Shown here one piece after another: positions 39,890-46,062 of a stretch of DNA of 46,062 nt. This DNA is from an uncultured Clostridia bacterium (GTDB lineage: Bacteria; Bacillota; Clostridia; TANB77; CAG-508). The DNA lies in assembly GCA_947167965.1 (NCBI GenBank), contig CAMVJW010000003.1, positions 107,875 to 153,936 on the forward strand. The letters run 5' to 3'. Position 1 is the first letter of the stretch; each line of letters starts with the position of its first letter. A model generated the notes under the pieces. The model was not told the origin of the DNA, ran no database searches, and saw only the letters and a list, made by a program, of their open reading frames with translations. Made by a program: the position numbers and the translations under genes.

Positions 39890-40909
39890 ATGATAGCAAA
39901 AGAGATATTAAAAGAGTTAATTAGGTTCGATACATATAAAGATAAAGAGAATAAAAAAATAATGGATTATATTCAAAAGCTATTAATAGAAAAAGGATTC
40001 AAAATAGATTATAGAAGTAAATGTTTAGTAGCAAGTATAAAAGAAAAATGTAAACTGGGATTTATAGGACATACTGATACTGTGCAAAGTGGAGATGATT
40101 GGATATTTAATCCTTTAAAATTAACTGAAGAAGATAATAAGCTTTATGGGTTAGGAACATGTGATATGAAAGGAGGAATTGCTGCAATTTTACAAGCAGT
40201 TTTTGATATAGACTGGAATAAAATGAATTATGGAATTAAATTATTTTTTACATATGATGAAGAGATAGGATTTGGAGGAATTAGAGAAATAAATGAATTA
40301 AAATTAGATATGCCAGATAACATAATTATAGGAGAACCTTCAAATAATGTAATAATGAATGGAAGCAAAGGATTAATGGAATATAAAATAGAGTTTAATG
40401 GTAAATCTGCACATTCGAGTAATCCCGAGAATGGGATAAATGCAATAGAAAAATGTATAAAATTTATTAATGAATTAGAAAAATTCTATCAAAATCTAAA
40501 AAAAGACATTGATAATAGATTTGAAATTCCATATACTACAATGAATATAGGAAAAATATATGGAGGAAAAAGTATAAACATTGTTGCTAATAATTGTAGT
40601 GTTGAAGTAGATTTTAGAGTGATAAATAATGATAACAGAATTAGAATTTTAAATGAGATTAATAGATTAAAAGATAAATTTCAATGTGAATACCAAGTTT
40701 TAAATGATATCAAACCATTTATATCTGATTGTAAAAATATTAAAACAACAAATTTTATTACAGAAGCAAGTTTCATTAAATCAAAAAATAGATACATACT
40801 TGGAGTAGGGCCTATGAATATGCATGAAGCAAATGAATATATTACAATTGATAGTTTAGAAAAATTAGTTATACAATATAAAAAAATGATAAAAAAAATT
40901 TGTACATAA
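39890..40909 (+). CDS. M20-family metallopeptidase / deacylase (ArgE-DapE-like)
   Basis: 339 residues with a complete two-metal site: His61-x-Asp63 (GHTDTV), Asp92 (GTCDMKGG), Glu124-Glu125 (TYDEEIG), Glu149 (IIGEPSN) and a C-terminal His in GPMNMHEANEY. A lid/dimer domain (KSAHSSNPENGINAIEK) lies between. Members hydrolyse N-acyl amino acids, succinyl-DAP or small peptides. It lies 30 bp behind the HisRS-racemase fusion with an AAGGAGG site and no promoter between, so it should be under the same His attenuator. I infer release of histidine (or its D form) from an acyl- or dipeptide; DapE-like activity is the alternative. Confidence 0.85.
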   Translation: MIAKEILKELIRFDTYKDKENKKIMDYIQKLLIEKGFKIDYRSKCLVASIKEKCKLGFIGHTDTVQSGDDWIFNPLKLTEEDNKLYGLGTCDMKGGIAAILQAVFDIDWNKMNYGIKLFFTYDEEIGFGGIREINELKLDMPDNIIIGEPSNNVIMNGSKGLMEYKIEFNGKSAHSSNPENGINAIEKCIKFINELEKFYQNLKKDIDNRFEIPYTTMNIGKIYGGKSINIVANNCSVEVDFRVINNDNRIRILNEINRLKDKFQCEYQVLNDIKPFISDCKNIKTTNFITEASFIKSKNRYILGVGPMNMHEANEYITIDSLEKLVIQYKKMIKKICT

Positions 40910-40932
40910 TAATTTTATTTTTAAAATTTGTG

Positions 40933-40941
40933 TGTTATAAT
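40933..40941 (+). promoter_or_regulatory. Extended -10 promoter before the GNAT gene
   Basis: TG-T-TATAAT without a clear -35 box, 37 bp before the start codon; it may give the acetyltransferase gene expression independent of the His operon. Confidence 0.5.
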
Positions 40942-40978
40942 TGCTACATATGTTATAGATATAAAGGAGTGTAAGCAT

Positions 40979-41461
40979 ATGTTTGAATTAACTAAAGTTG
41001 AAGAAAAAGATAAAAATATAATATATAATTTAATGCAATTATATACATATGAACTTAGTTTTTATGCAGATGAAAATACAGACTTTAAATTATTGGATAC
41101 AGGGCTATTTGCTATGAATAAGTATTTAAAATTGTATTGGGAAGAAGAGCAAAGGCATCCTTTTATTTTAAAATATAATGGAGAATTAGCAGGTTTTGTT
41201 TTAGTTAGATTTAATGAAGAAAATATGTATGAAATAGCGGAATTCTTTGTTTTATATAAATATAGAAATCTTGGAGCTGGAAGATTTATGGCAAATGAAA
41301 TGTTTAATAAATATAAAGGAAAATGGGAGATAAAAACTTTAATAAAAAACAAAGGAGCTCAAGATTTTTGGAGAAACGTTATAAAAGAATATAGTAATGG
41401 AAATTATGAAGAACATTTAATAAGAAATAATACAAAATATGCTTTTTATTTTAAAAATTAA
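40979..41461 (+). CDS. GNAT-family N-acetyltransferase
   Basis: 160 residues from the ATG at 40979, which AAAGGAG precedes; an earlier in-frame ATG at 40928 overlaps the promoter and is rejected. The acetyl-CoA site is recognisable in AEFFVLYKYRNLGAGRFMANEMF (the R/Q-x-x-G-x-G/A turn) after GELAGFVLVRF. The substrate cannot be told. It follows the M20 gene by 69 bp, so acetylation-deacetylation of the same compound is conceivable but unproven. Confidence 0.8.
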   Translation: MFELTKVEEKDKNIIYNLMQLYTYELSFYADENTDFKLLDTGLFAMNKYLKLYWEEEQRHPFILKYNGELAGFVLVRFNEENMYEIAEFFVLYKYRNLGAGRFMANEMFNKYKGKWEIKTLIKNKGAQDFWRNVIKEYSNGNYEEHLIRNNTKYAFYFKN

Positions 41462-41513
41462 AAAGTGATTAATAATAAAGGTTTAACTGAAATAAATACT
41501 TAAAATAACATTT

Positions 41514-41582
41514 TGCAACTGAAAGTTGCACAGAAATTTTGAGTTGCAAATAAAAGTTGGTAGAAAAAAATAAGATGCAACT
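41514..41582. promoter_or_regulatory. Four TGCAACT half-sites upstream of the XRE regulator
   Basis: TGCAACT-GAA-AGTTGCA (41514-41530) is a tight palindrome. A second inverted pair, AGTTGCA (41542-41548) and TGCAACT (41576-41582), is spaced by 27 bp. The repeats end 29 bp before the gene for an XRE DNA-binding protein, so they are a likely operator for autoregulation; an RNA hairpin is the alternative. Confidence 0.65.
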
Positions 41583-41611
41583 TTAAAATTGAAAATAGGA
41601 GGTGCATAAAA

Positions 41612-42514
41612 ATGAGTTTATCAGAAAATTTACAAAATTTAAGAAAAATTAATAATTTATCACAAGAAGAACTAGCAGAAAAGCTAAATGTATCAAGGCA
41701 AGCTGTTTCAAAATGGGAGAGTGGAAGCGGATTTCCAGAAACTGAAAAAATTATTACTATATGTGAAATATTTAACTGTAGTATGGATGAATTAGTAAAA
41801 GGAAAAATTTCAAGTGACATCAAAACAGAAAAAAATGACTATGATTTAATAATGACAAAAGCAGCAAAAGGAATTTCAATAGGTGTTGCTATAATTCTAA
41901 TTGGTGTTTCAATAATGCTAACTATATTAGGATTGGCTTCTAATGATCAACAAGAAGAACAATTAGCGCTAATTGGTGTTATTGCAGTACTAGTAGGAGT
42001 AGTTTTTGCTGTACCATTATTTATAATATATGGTTCAAAAATTGAAAATTTTAAAAAGAAAAATGCTAAAATTGCAAATGTATATTCAGAAGAAGAAATA
42101 GAAAAAGGTAATTCAAAATATACAATATATATTACAATTGGAATCTCTATTATTCTTTTGGGAGTTATAGCAATGATGTTATTATTAGGATTAAAAACAT
42201 TTGGACAAGAAAACTCTTTGCCAGTTGCTATTTTAATGTATTTTGTTACAATAGGAGTTTTTATTATTGTATATTCTGGAAAAATGAAGGAAAAATTTAA
42301 TATAGAAAAGTATAATAATGAAAATACAGAAGAATATAAAAAAGTTGAAAATAAAATTGGTAAGATATGTGGAATTATAATGTTAATAACAACAATTATA
42401 TATTTAGTATGTGGATTTACATTTAATATATGGCATATAAATTGGGTAGTTTATCCTGTTGGAGGAATTCTATGTGGAATAACTGGAATTATCTTAAGAA
42501 AAGATACAAACTAA
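41612..42514 (+). CDS. XRE-family regulator with a multi-pass membrane domain
   Basis: 300 residues. An HTH of the Cro/CI type at about 5-60 (LSQEELAEKLNVSRQAVSKWESG) is followed by a linker and at least five hydrophobic segments (about 88-108, 119-141, 172-194, 201-220, 250-270, with a possible last one near 275-293). Such membrane-tethered XRE proteins are common in Clostridia and are thought to sense envelope signals; the ligand is unknown. An AGGAGGTG site precedes the ATG. The four TGCAACT half-sites just upstream are candidates for its operator. Confidence 0.82.
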   Translation: MSLSENLQNLRKINNLSQEELAEKLNVSRQAVSKWESGSGFPETEKIITICEIFNCSMDELVKGKISSDIKTEKNDYDLIMTKAAKGISIGVAIILIGVSIMLTILGLASNDQQEEQLALIGVIAVLVGVVFAVPLFIIYGSKIENFKKKNAKIANVYSEEEIEKGNSKYTIYITIGISIILLGVIAMMLLLGLKTFGQENSLPVAILMYFVTIGVFIIVYSGKMKEKFNIEKYNNENTEEYKKVENKIGKICGIIMLITTIIYLVCGFTFNIWHINWVVYPVGGILCGITGIILRKDTN

Positions 42515-42700
42515 AAAAATACTAAACAATTTAAAGTTATGTAAAAAATTTGATTTAAGTGTTAAATATGTAAAACATAAATGATTACTAATTTTTATAT
42601 TCTTATTTAAAATCTGAATGAAAACAATTCAGTCTAATAATAAGGAAAAATAATATACTCAGCAACAATAATTATTCTTGAAAATGAGGAGCAATTAATA

Positions 42701-43420
42701 ATGAAAAAGACATACAAAAAGATATTATTTGATTTAGACAATACGCTTGTTGATGATGATGAAAATAGAAAATATGCTATTAAACAAATACTTTTAGAGC
42801 GAAATGAAAGTGTTACAAATGAAAAACTACAAAGTTTTATAGACTTAGATAATCAATTTTGGAAAGATAGAGCAGAAGGTAGAATTAAAGATCCTTACGT
42901 GTTTAAACAAAAAGAAGAAAGAAGCAGATGGGTTAGAGCACAAAGATTTATTAAATTTTTTGAAAATGTTTCATTTGAAGAAGCAGTAGAAATAAATAAT
43001 AAATATATTAATCTTTTAGGTAATCATATTGTTCCAATGAAGAACTCAAAAGAAATTTTAGAATATTTGTATAATAAAGGCTATGAAATGTATATTGTAA
43101 CAAATAGTCCAAGTAAAGTGGTAAATGACAAACTTGATAAAATCAATGGACAAAAATATATTAAAATTGTTTTTTCTTCTGATGAAGCGGGTTGTATGAA
43201 ACCAAATGATGACTTTTTTGAAAAATTTTTTAATAAAATAGGAACTACAAAAACAGATGATATGATTATAATAGGGGACGAATTAGAGAAAGATGTATGG
43301 GGTGGTATTCAAAATGGAATAGATTCATGTTGGTTAAATATAAAAAAAGATAAAAACAATTCAGATCTAAAACCAAATTATGAAATAAATGACTTAATTG
43401 AATTAAAAAGATTTTTGTAG
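42701..43420 (+). CDS. HAD-superfamily hydrolase (YjjG-like)
   Basis: 239 residues. Motif I FDLDNTLVDDD (Asp11 nucleophile, Asp13), motif II IVTNSPS, motif III Lys in MKPNDDFFEK, and motif IV IIGDELEKDVWGG are all present, with a helical cap between I and II. This pattern fits the nucleotidase or phosphoglycolate phosphatase-like branch. The substrate is not determinable. A GAGGAG site precedes the ATG. The 186 bp upstream are AT-rich and hold nothing I can support. Confidence 0.85.
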   Translation: MKKTYKKILFDLDNTLVDDDENRKYAIKQILLERNESVTNEKLQSFIDLDNQFWKDRAEGRIKDPYVFKQKEERSRWVRAQRFIKFFENVSFEEAVEINNKYINLLGNHIVPMKNSKEILEYLYNKGYEMYIVTNSPSKVVNDKLDKINGQKYIKIVFSSDEAGCMKPNDDFFEKFFNKIGTTKTDDMIIIGDELEKDVWGGIQNGIDSCWLNIKKDKNNSDLKPNYEINDLIELKRFL

Positions 43421-43548
43421 AAAAAATAGTTTTATTTTAATAGTTAGATTGTTATAAAGTGAGCTTTATTATAAATACAATAAATGTAGCAATTATATTA
43501 TCAATTTACAGAAGAAAAGATATATATCAATATGAGATATAGGATTTT

Positions 43549-43641
43549 TGAAAAGATAAAGCTAGCAAACAATTAAAATTATATAGAGAAAACAAGATTA
43601 CAGCTGATGAATTGTGTAATTGGCTAGAAGAAAATAAATAA
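43549..43641 (+). pseudogene. Possible C-terminal remnant of a lost gene
   Basis: Between a TGA and a TAA the frame reads KDKASKQLKLYRENKITADE then LCNWLEENK: a plausible helical C-terminus with no start codon or ribosome site. It lies in the 310-bp gap between the HAD gene and the AbiE operon; the rest of the gap before the palindrome shows nothing else. Confidence 0.3.
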
Positions 43642-43658
43642 AAAATAATCATTAAAAA

Positions 43659-43711
43659 TTAAACTAATCCGCTCCATAGCTATTGACTTGTGGAGCGGAT
43701 TAGTTTAAAAT
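43659..43711. promoter_or_regulatory. 18-bp inverted repeat embracing the promoter of the AbiE operon
   Basis: Arms 43659-43676 and 43691-43708 (TTAAACTAATCCGCTCCA and its exact complement), 14-bp centre. A -35 box TTGACT (43684-43689) lies in the centre and a -10 TAAAAT (43706-43711; 16-bp spacer) overlaps the right arm. AbiEi-type antitoxins are known to repress their own promoter through inverted repeats, which this arrangement fits. The GC-rich arm stands out in this AT-rich DNA. Confidence 0.75.
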
Positions 43712-43730
43712 ATTATTGGAGGAAAATAAA

Positions 43731-44273
43731 ATGTTATATAATTATAGTGAATTATTATCCAAATATAAAAGTGCTTATCAAATTCAAAAAGCTGTCGATA
43801 ATAAAGAAATTTATAAAATAGAAAAAGGGATATATTCAGATGTTCCAAGTGTACATTATTTGGCTATTGTAAATAAAAAATATCCTTATGCTGTAATAAC
43901 TTCATATTCTGCTTACTATTATCATAATTTGACAGATGTTATTCCTAATAAAATGTATTTAGCAACAGATAGAAATAATAGAATGATTTATTCTAATAAA
44001 ATAAAGCAAATTCGTATGAAAGATGAATTATATAATTTAGGAAAAACTCAAATTGAGTACGAAGGAATAAAAATAAATACTTATGATAAGGAAAGAATGC
44101 TAATCGATTTAGCTAGAAATAAAAACCAAATAGGATATGATTTATATAAGGAAATAATTTCTAATTATAGAAAACAGGTAAATTCATTAGATACACAAAA
44201 GATAGAAGAATATTTACAATATTTTGTAAATGGAGATAAAATTTTTGAAATAATTCAAGATGAGGTGTTTTAA
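43731..44273 (+). CDS. abiEi: AbiEi-family antitoxin / transcriptional repressor
   Basis: 180 residues from the ATG at 43731, 8 bp after GGAGGA. The N-terminal winged helix (LLSKYKSAYQIQKAVDNKEIYKIEKGIYSD) and the following AVITSYSAYYYHNLTD and YDKERMLIDLARN blocks are those of AbiEi-type antitoxins of type IV toxin-antitoxin systems (phage abortive infection). The stop overlaps the start of the next gene (TAATG), indicating translational coupling. Autoregulation through the upstream 18-bp inverted repeat is expected from the family. Confidence 0.88.
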   Translation: MLYNYSELLSKYKSAYQIQKAVDNKEIYKIEKGIYSDVPSVHYLAIVNKKYPYAVITSYSAYYYHNLTDVIPNKMYLATDRNNRMIYSNKIKQIRMKDELYNLGKTQIEYEGIKINTYDKERMLIDLARNKNQIGYDLYKEIISNYRKQVNSLDTQKIEEYLQYFVNGDKIFEIIQDEVF

Positions 44274-45094
44274 TGGATATATATGAGGCTGTAAATAAAT
44301 ACATACAATCAGGTTATTCTGAAGATGATGCAATACCAAAAGTAGCACAAGATATTGTTCTACTTAAAATTGGAAATTGCAAATATAATAAAAACATAAC
44401 TGTAAAAGGCGGAGTTGTAATGCATAATATATCTAAAGATATACGTCGTGCAACTCGAGATATGGATATAGATTTTATAAAATATTCTTTAGAAGATAAA
44501 TATATTCGTGAATTTATAAAAGAATTAAATAATACAGATGATGGTATAAAAATAAAAATCACAGGTAAAATCGAACCATTACATCATCAAGACTATGACG
44601 GAAAAAGAGTTTATATACAATTGACAGATAAAAATAAATTCTCTATAAGTTCAAAATTGGATATTGGAGTACATAAATACTTTGATATAGAACAAGATGA
44701 ATATTTCTTTGATTTTAATATAATTGATGAAAGTGTTAGTTTGCCTATAAATTCTAAAGAACAAATTATTGTTGAAAAGCTAAAATCCCTATTGAAATTT
44801 GGTATAACTTCAACTAGATTTAAAGATATATTTGATTTTTATTATTTAATAAATAATGAAGATCTAGATAAGGACAAACTAATAAGGTACATAGATATAC
44901 TAATTTTTAAAGATGAAAATATGAGAGAGCATACAATAGAAGATATTAGCAAAAGATTATCAAATATTTTAAATAATAGTAGATTTAAATCAAGAATAGG
45001 TACTGCTAATAATAATTGGTTAGAAATGCCAATAGAAGAGGTTATTGAAAGTGTATTAAATTATTTTGGTGGATTGGTAAAGATAGTATTATAA
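44273..45094 (+). CDS. abiEii: AbiEii/AbiGii-family nucleotidyltransferase toxin
   Basis: 273 residues. The nucleotidyltransferase motif is seen as KGGVVMHN (Gly46-Gly47) followed by TRDMDIDF (Asp63, Asp65, Asp67). The downstream KEQIIVEKLKSLLKF and FKDIFDFYYLI blocks carry the family's conserved Lys and Asp. Known AbiEii/MenT-type toxins transfer nucleotides to tRNA acceptor stems or bind GTP and stop growth. It starts one base inside the AbiEi stop codon, the usual antitoxin-toxin order. All active-site residues are kept, so the system looks functional. Confidence 0.9.
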   Translation: MDIYEAVNKYIQSGYSEDDAIPKVAQDIVLLKIGNCKYNKNITVKGGVVMHNISKDIRRATRDMDIDFIKYSLEDKYIREFIKELNNTDDGIKIKITGKIEPLHHQDYDGKRVYIQLTDKNKFSISSKLDIGVHKYFDIEQDEYFFDFNIIDESVSLPINSKEQIIVEKLKSLLKFGITSTRFKDIFDFYYLINNEDLDKDKLIRYIDILIFKDENMREHTIEDISKRLSNILNNSRFKSRIGTANNNWLEMPIEEVIESVLNYFGGLVKIVL

Positions 45095-45121
45095 TACATG
45101 AATATAAAAGGATGATGAAAT

Positions 45122-45730
45122 ATGATATTTGAAAGAAGAAGAATTCTATTAGCTTCAAATAGATTTATACAAGATATACATAATTTACCAGATGAAATTA
45201 AAAGAGATACTATAATATTAATAGGTCCAATGGGAACTGGTAAAAGTACAATTGCAAAATTACTATCATCTAATGGAAACAGAATACCATTAGATGATAG
45301 AGAATTTCTCAAAGGAATATATGCTCGTAGAAAACGATTTAATAATTTTAAGAATTTTGAATTTGGACTTACTGGAACTGTTTTGAGTACATTAAAGAGA
45401 CCAAGTGTTATAGATTTTGGAGCTGGTCATTCAATATATGAAGATGAGAGATTAAGAAGACAAATGCGATTGATGTGTGCAGATTTTAGTAATGTTATTT
45501 TATTATTGCCATCAGAAGATAGAGAAGAAAGTCGACAAATATTAATGGAACGAAGGAATATACAACAAGGCTCTCATAAAGATCATGATAATTGGCATTT
45601 TATTACTGCTCCAAATAACTATGAACTTGCTACTCATATAGTATATGAAAAAGATAAAACACCACAAGATATTGCAGAAGAAATAAAAGCATTATTAAAA
45701 ACTAAAGATAAAGTACAAGAAGAAAGATAA
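45122..45730 (+). CDS. P-loop NTPase (shikimate/adenylate-kinase-like fold) linked to the AbiE operon
   Basis: 202 residues. Walker A GPMGTGKST lies at 35-43, and LDDREFLKG at the expected place for a substrate Asp. VIDFGAGHSIYED could be the Walker B/acceptor strand, LLLPSEDREESRQIL and RRN the lid region. It resembles small-molecule kinases or zeta-like kinases more than AAA ATPases. There is no shikimate-pathway gene nearby. It starts 27 bp after abiEii in the same direction with no evident promoter, so it is likely a third gene of that operon. A role in the toxin system is inferred from position only. Confidence 0.7.
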   Translation: MIFERRRILLASNRFIQDIHNLPDEIKRDTIILIGPMGTGKSTIAKLLSSNGNRIPLDDREFLKGIYARRKRFNNFKNFEFGLTGTVLSTLKRPSVIDFGAGHSIYEDERLRRQMRLMCADFSNVILLLPSEDREESRQILMERRNIQQGSHKDHDNWHFITAPNNYELATHIVYEKDKTPQDIAEEIKALLKTKDKVQEER

Positions 45731-45761
45731 AAAACGATATATTAAATAAATGGAGTAGAAT

Positions 45762-46032
45762 ATGAAAGAAACAATAAAAAATATAAGGAAAGTGTATCAG
45801 TATGGTAAAGAATATAAGAAAAAATCTTATAGGAATGATATTTGCAGTTATTAGTAGTACTATAGTTGGTATTATTGTACCACTACTAGCAGCAAAGCAA
45901 ATAGTGTACTTTACATCTAGTCTATGGCAACAATTAATAATAATTTCTTAAGTTATTTTTGGATTACAAGCATATATTTGTTTTGCTGCGATGTTTTTTA
46001 CAAGAAGAAATAGTAATTTTTTGTTTAAATAA
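45762..46032 (+). pseudogene. Broken N-terminal fragment of an ABC exporter permease
   Basis: An ATG with a GGAG site starts MKETIKNIRKVYQYGKEYKK. One extra A in the run at about 45819-45824 shifts the frame; the next frame continues NLIGMIFAVISSTIVGIIVP then LLAAKQIVYFTSSLWQQLII. It meets a TAA stop inside the second hydrophobic segment, resumes with VIFGLQAYICFAAMFFTRRN and ends at TAA. Two transmembrane helices in the order of an ABC exporter (MsbA-like) are visible, but nothing of the ATPase. The gene is therefore truncated, frameshifted and interrupted. Confidence 0.65.
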
Positions 46033-46062
46033 AAATATAAATTCACAAAAAATTCACAAAAA

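Noticed and set aside
1..46062. tRNA genes, CRISPR arrays, insertion sequences with transposases, replication origin
   Set aside because: Looked for on both strands; no cloverleaf with CCA end, regularly spaced repeats, transposase frame or DnaA-box cluster could be supported.

Overview
The window is AT-rich and comes from a low-GC Gram-positive bacterium, most likely an uncultured member of the Clostridia (Bacillota). The reasons are an LPXTG wall-anchored protein, MurA/MurF/DacA wall genes, a SUF operon with SufU, strong AGGAGG ribosome sites, and vegetative promoters close to TTGACA-17-TATAAT. TGA is used as a stop (end of murA), so this is not a Mycoplasma-type code. No tRNA, rRNA, CRISPR array or transposase gene was seen.

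Layout. 1-5.7 kb: end of an Ig-like LPXTG surface protein, murA, a Lon-like protease, and a broken M23 endopeptidase gene on the minus strand. 5.8-16.1 kb: a membrane-anchored subtilisin-fold protein that has lost its catalytic triad, pta with two tandem acetate kinases, a large adenosine-deaminase-like protein, and an SH3/lysozyme-like secreted protein. 16.2-26.2 kb: a SUF Fe-S assembly cluster headed by a DtxR-type regulator (sufC, sufB, sufD, sufS, sufU), then mnmA and an acyl-CoA synthetase. 26.3-36.3 kb: prs, an S66 carboxypeptidase, thrS, dacA, small genes, a SprT-like protein and murF. 36.4-42.5 kb: a threonine-aldolase-like enzyme, a HisRS-histidine racemase fusion, an M20 peptidase, GNAT and XRE genes. 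42.7-46.1 kb: a HAD phosphatase, an AbiEi/AbiEii toxin-antitoxin operon with a P-loop gene behind it, and a broken ABC-transporter gene.

Three things stand out. (1) The 1.16 kb between sufB and sufD holds two tandem, diverged copies of a compact module. In each, a 19-21 residue hydrophobic peptide gene on the minus strand faces a short plus-strand RNA across a shared bidirectional terminator, and a ~22-nt direct repeat lies at the start of the RNA and over the peptide start codon. This is the architecture of Fst/par-type type I toxin-antitoxin loci. The repeats match within a module and differ between modules, which predicts cognate specificity. (2) thrS and the HisRS fusion gene are each preceded by a promoter, a short leader peptide with three consecutive cognate codons (Thr-Thr-Thr; His-His-His) and mutually exclusive RNA hairpins ending in an intrinsic terminator. 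This is ribosome-mediated attenuation where Firmicutes usually use T-boxes. (3) The His-attenuated gene encodes a complete HisRS fused to a DapF/CntK-type racemase with both catalytic cysteines, followed by an M20 peptidase. This suggests a histidine-starvation response that couples D/L-histidine interconversion or scavenging to tRNA charging.

Functions are read from sequence motifs and remembered families. No database search was run, and RNA structures were paired by eye.
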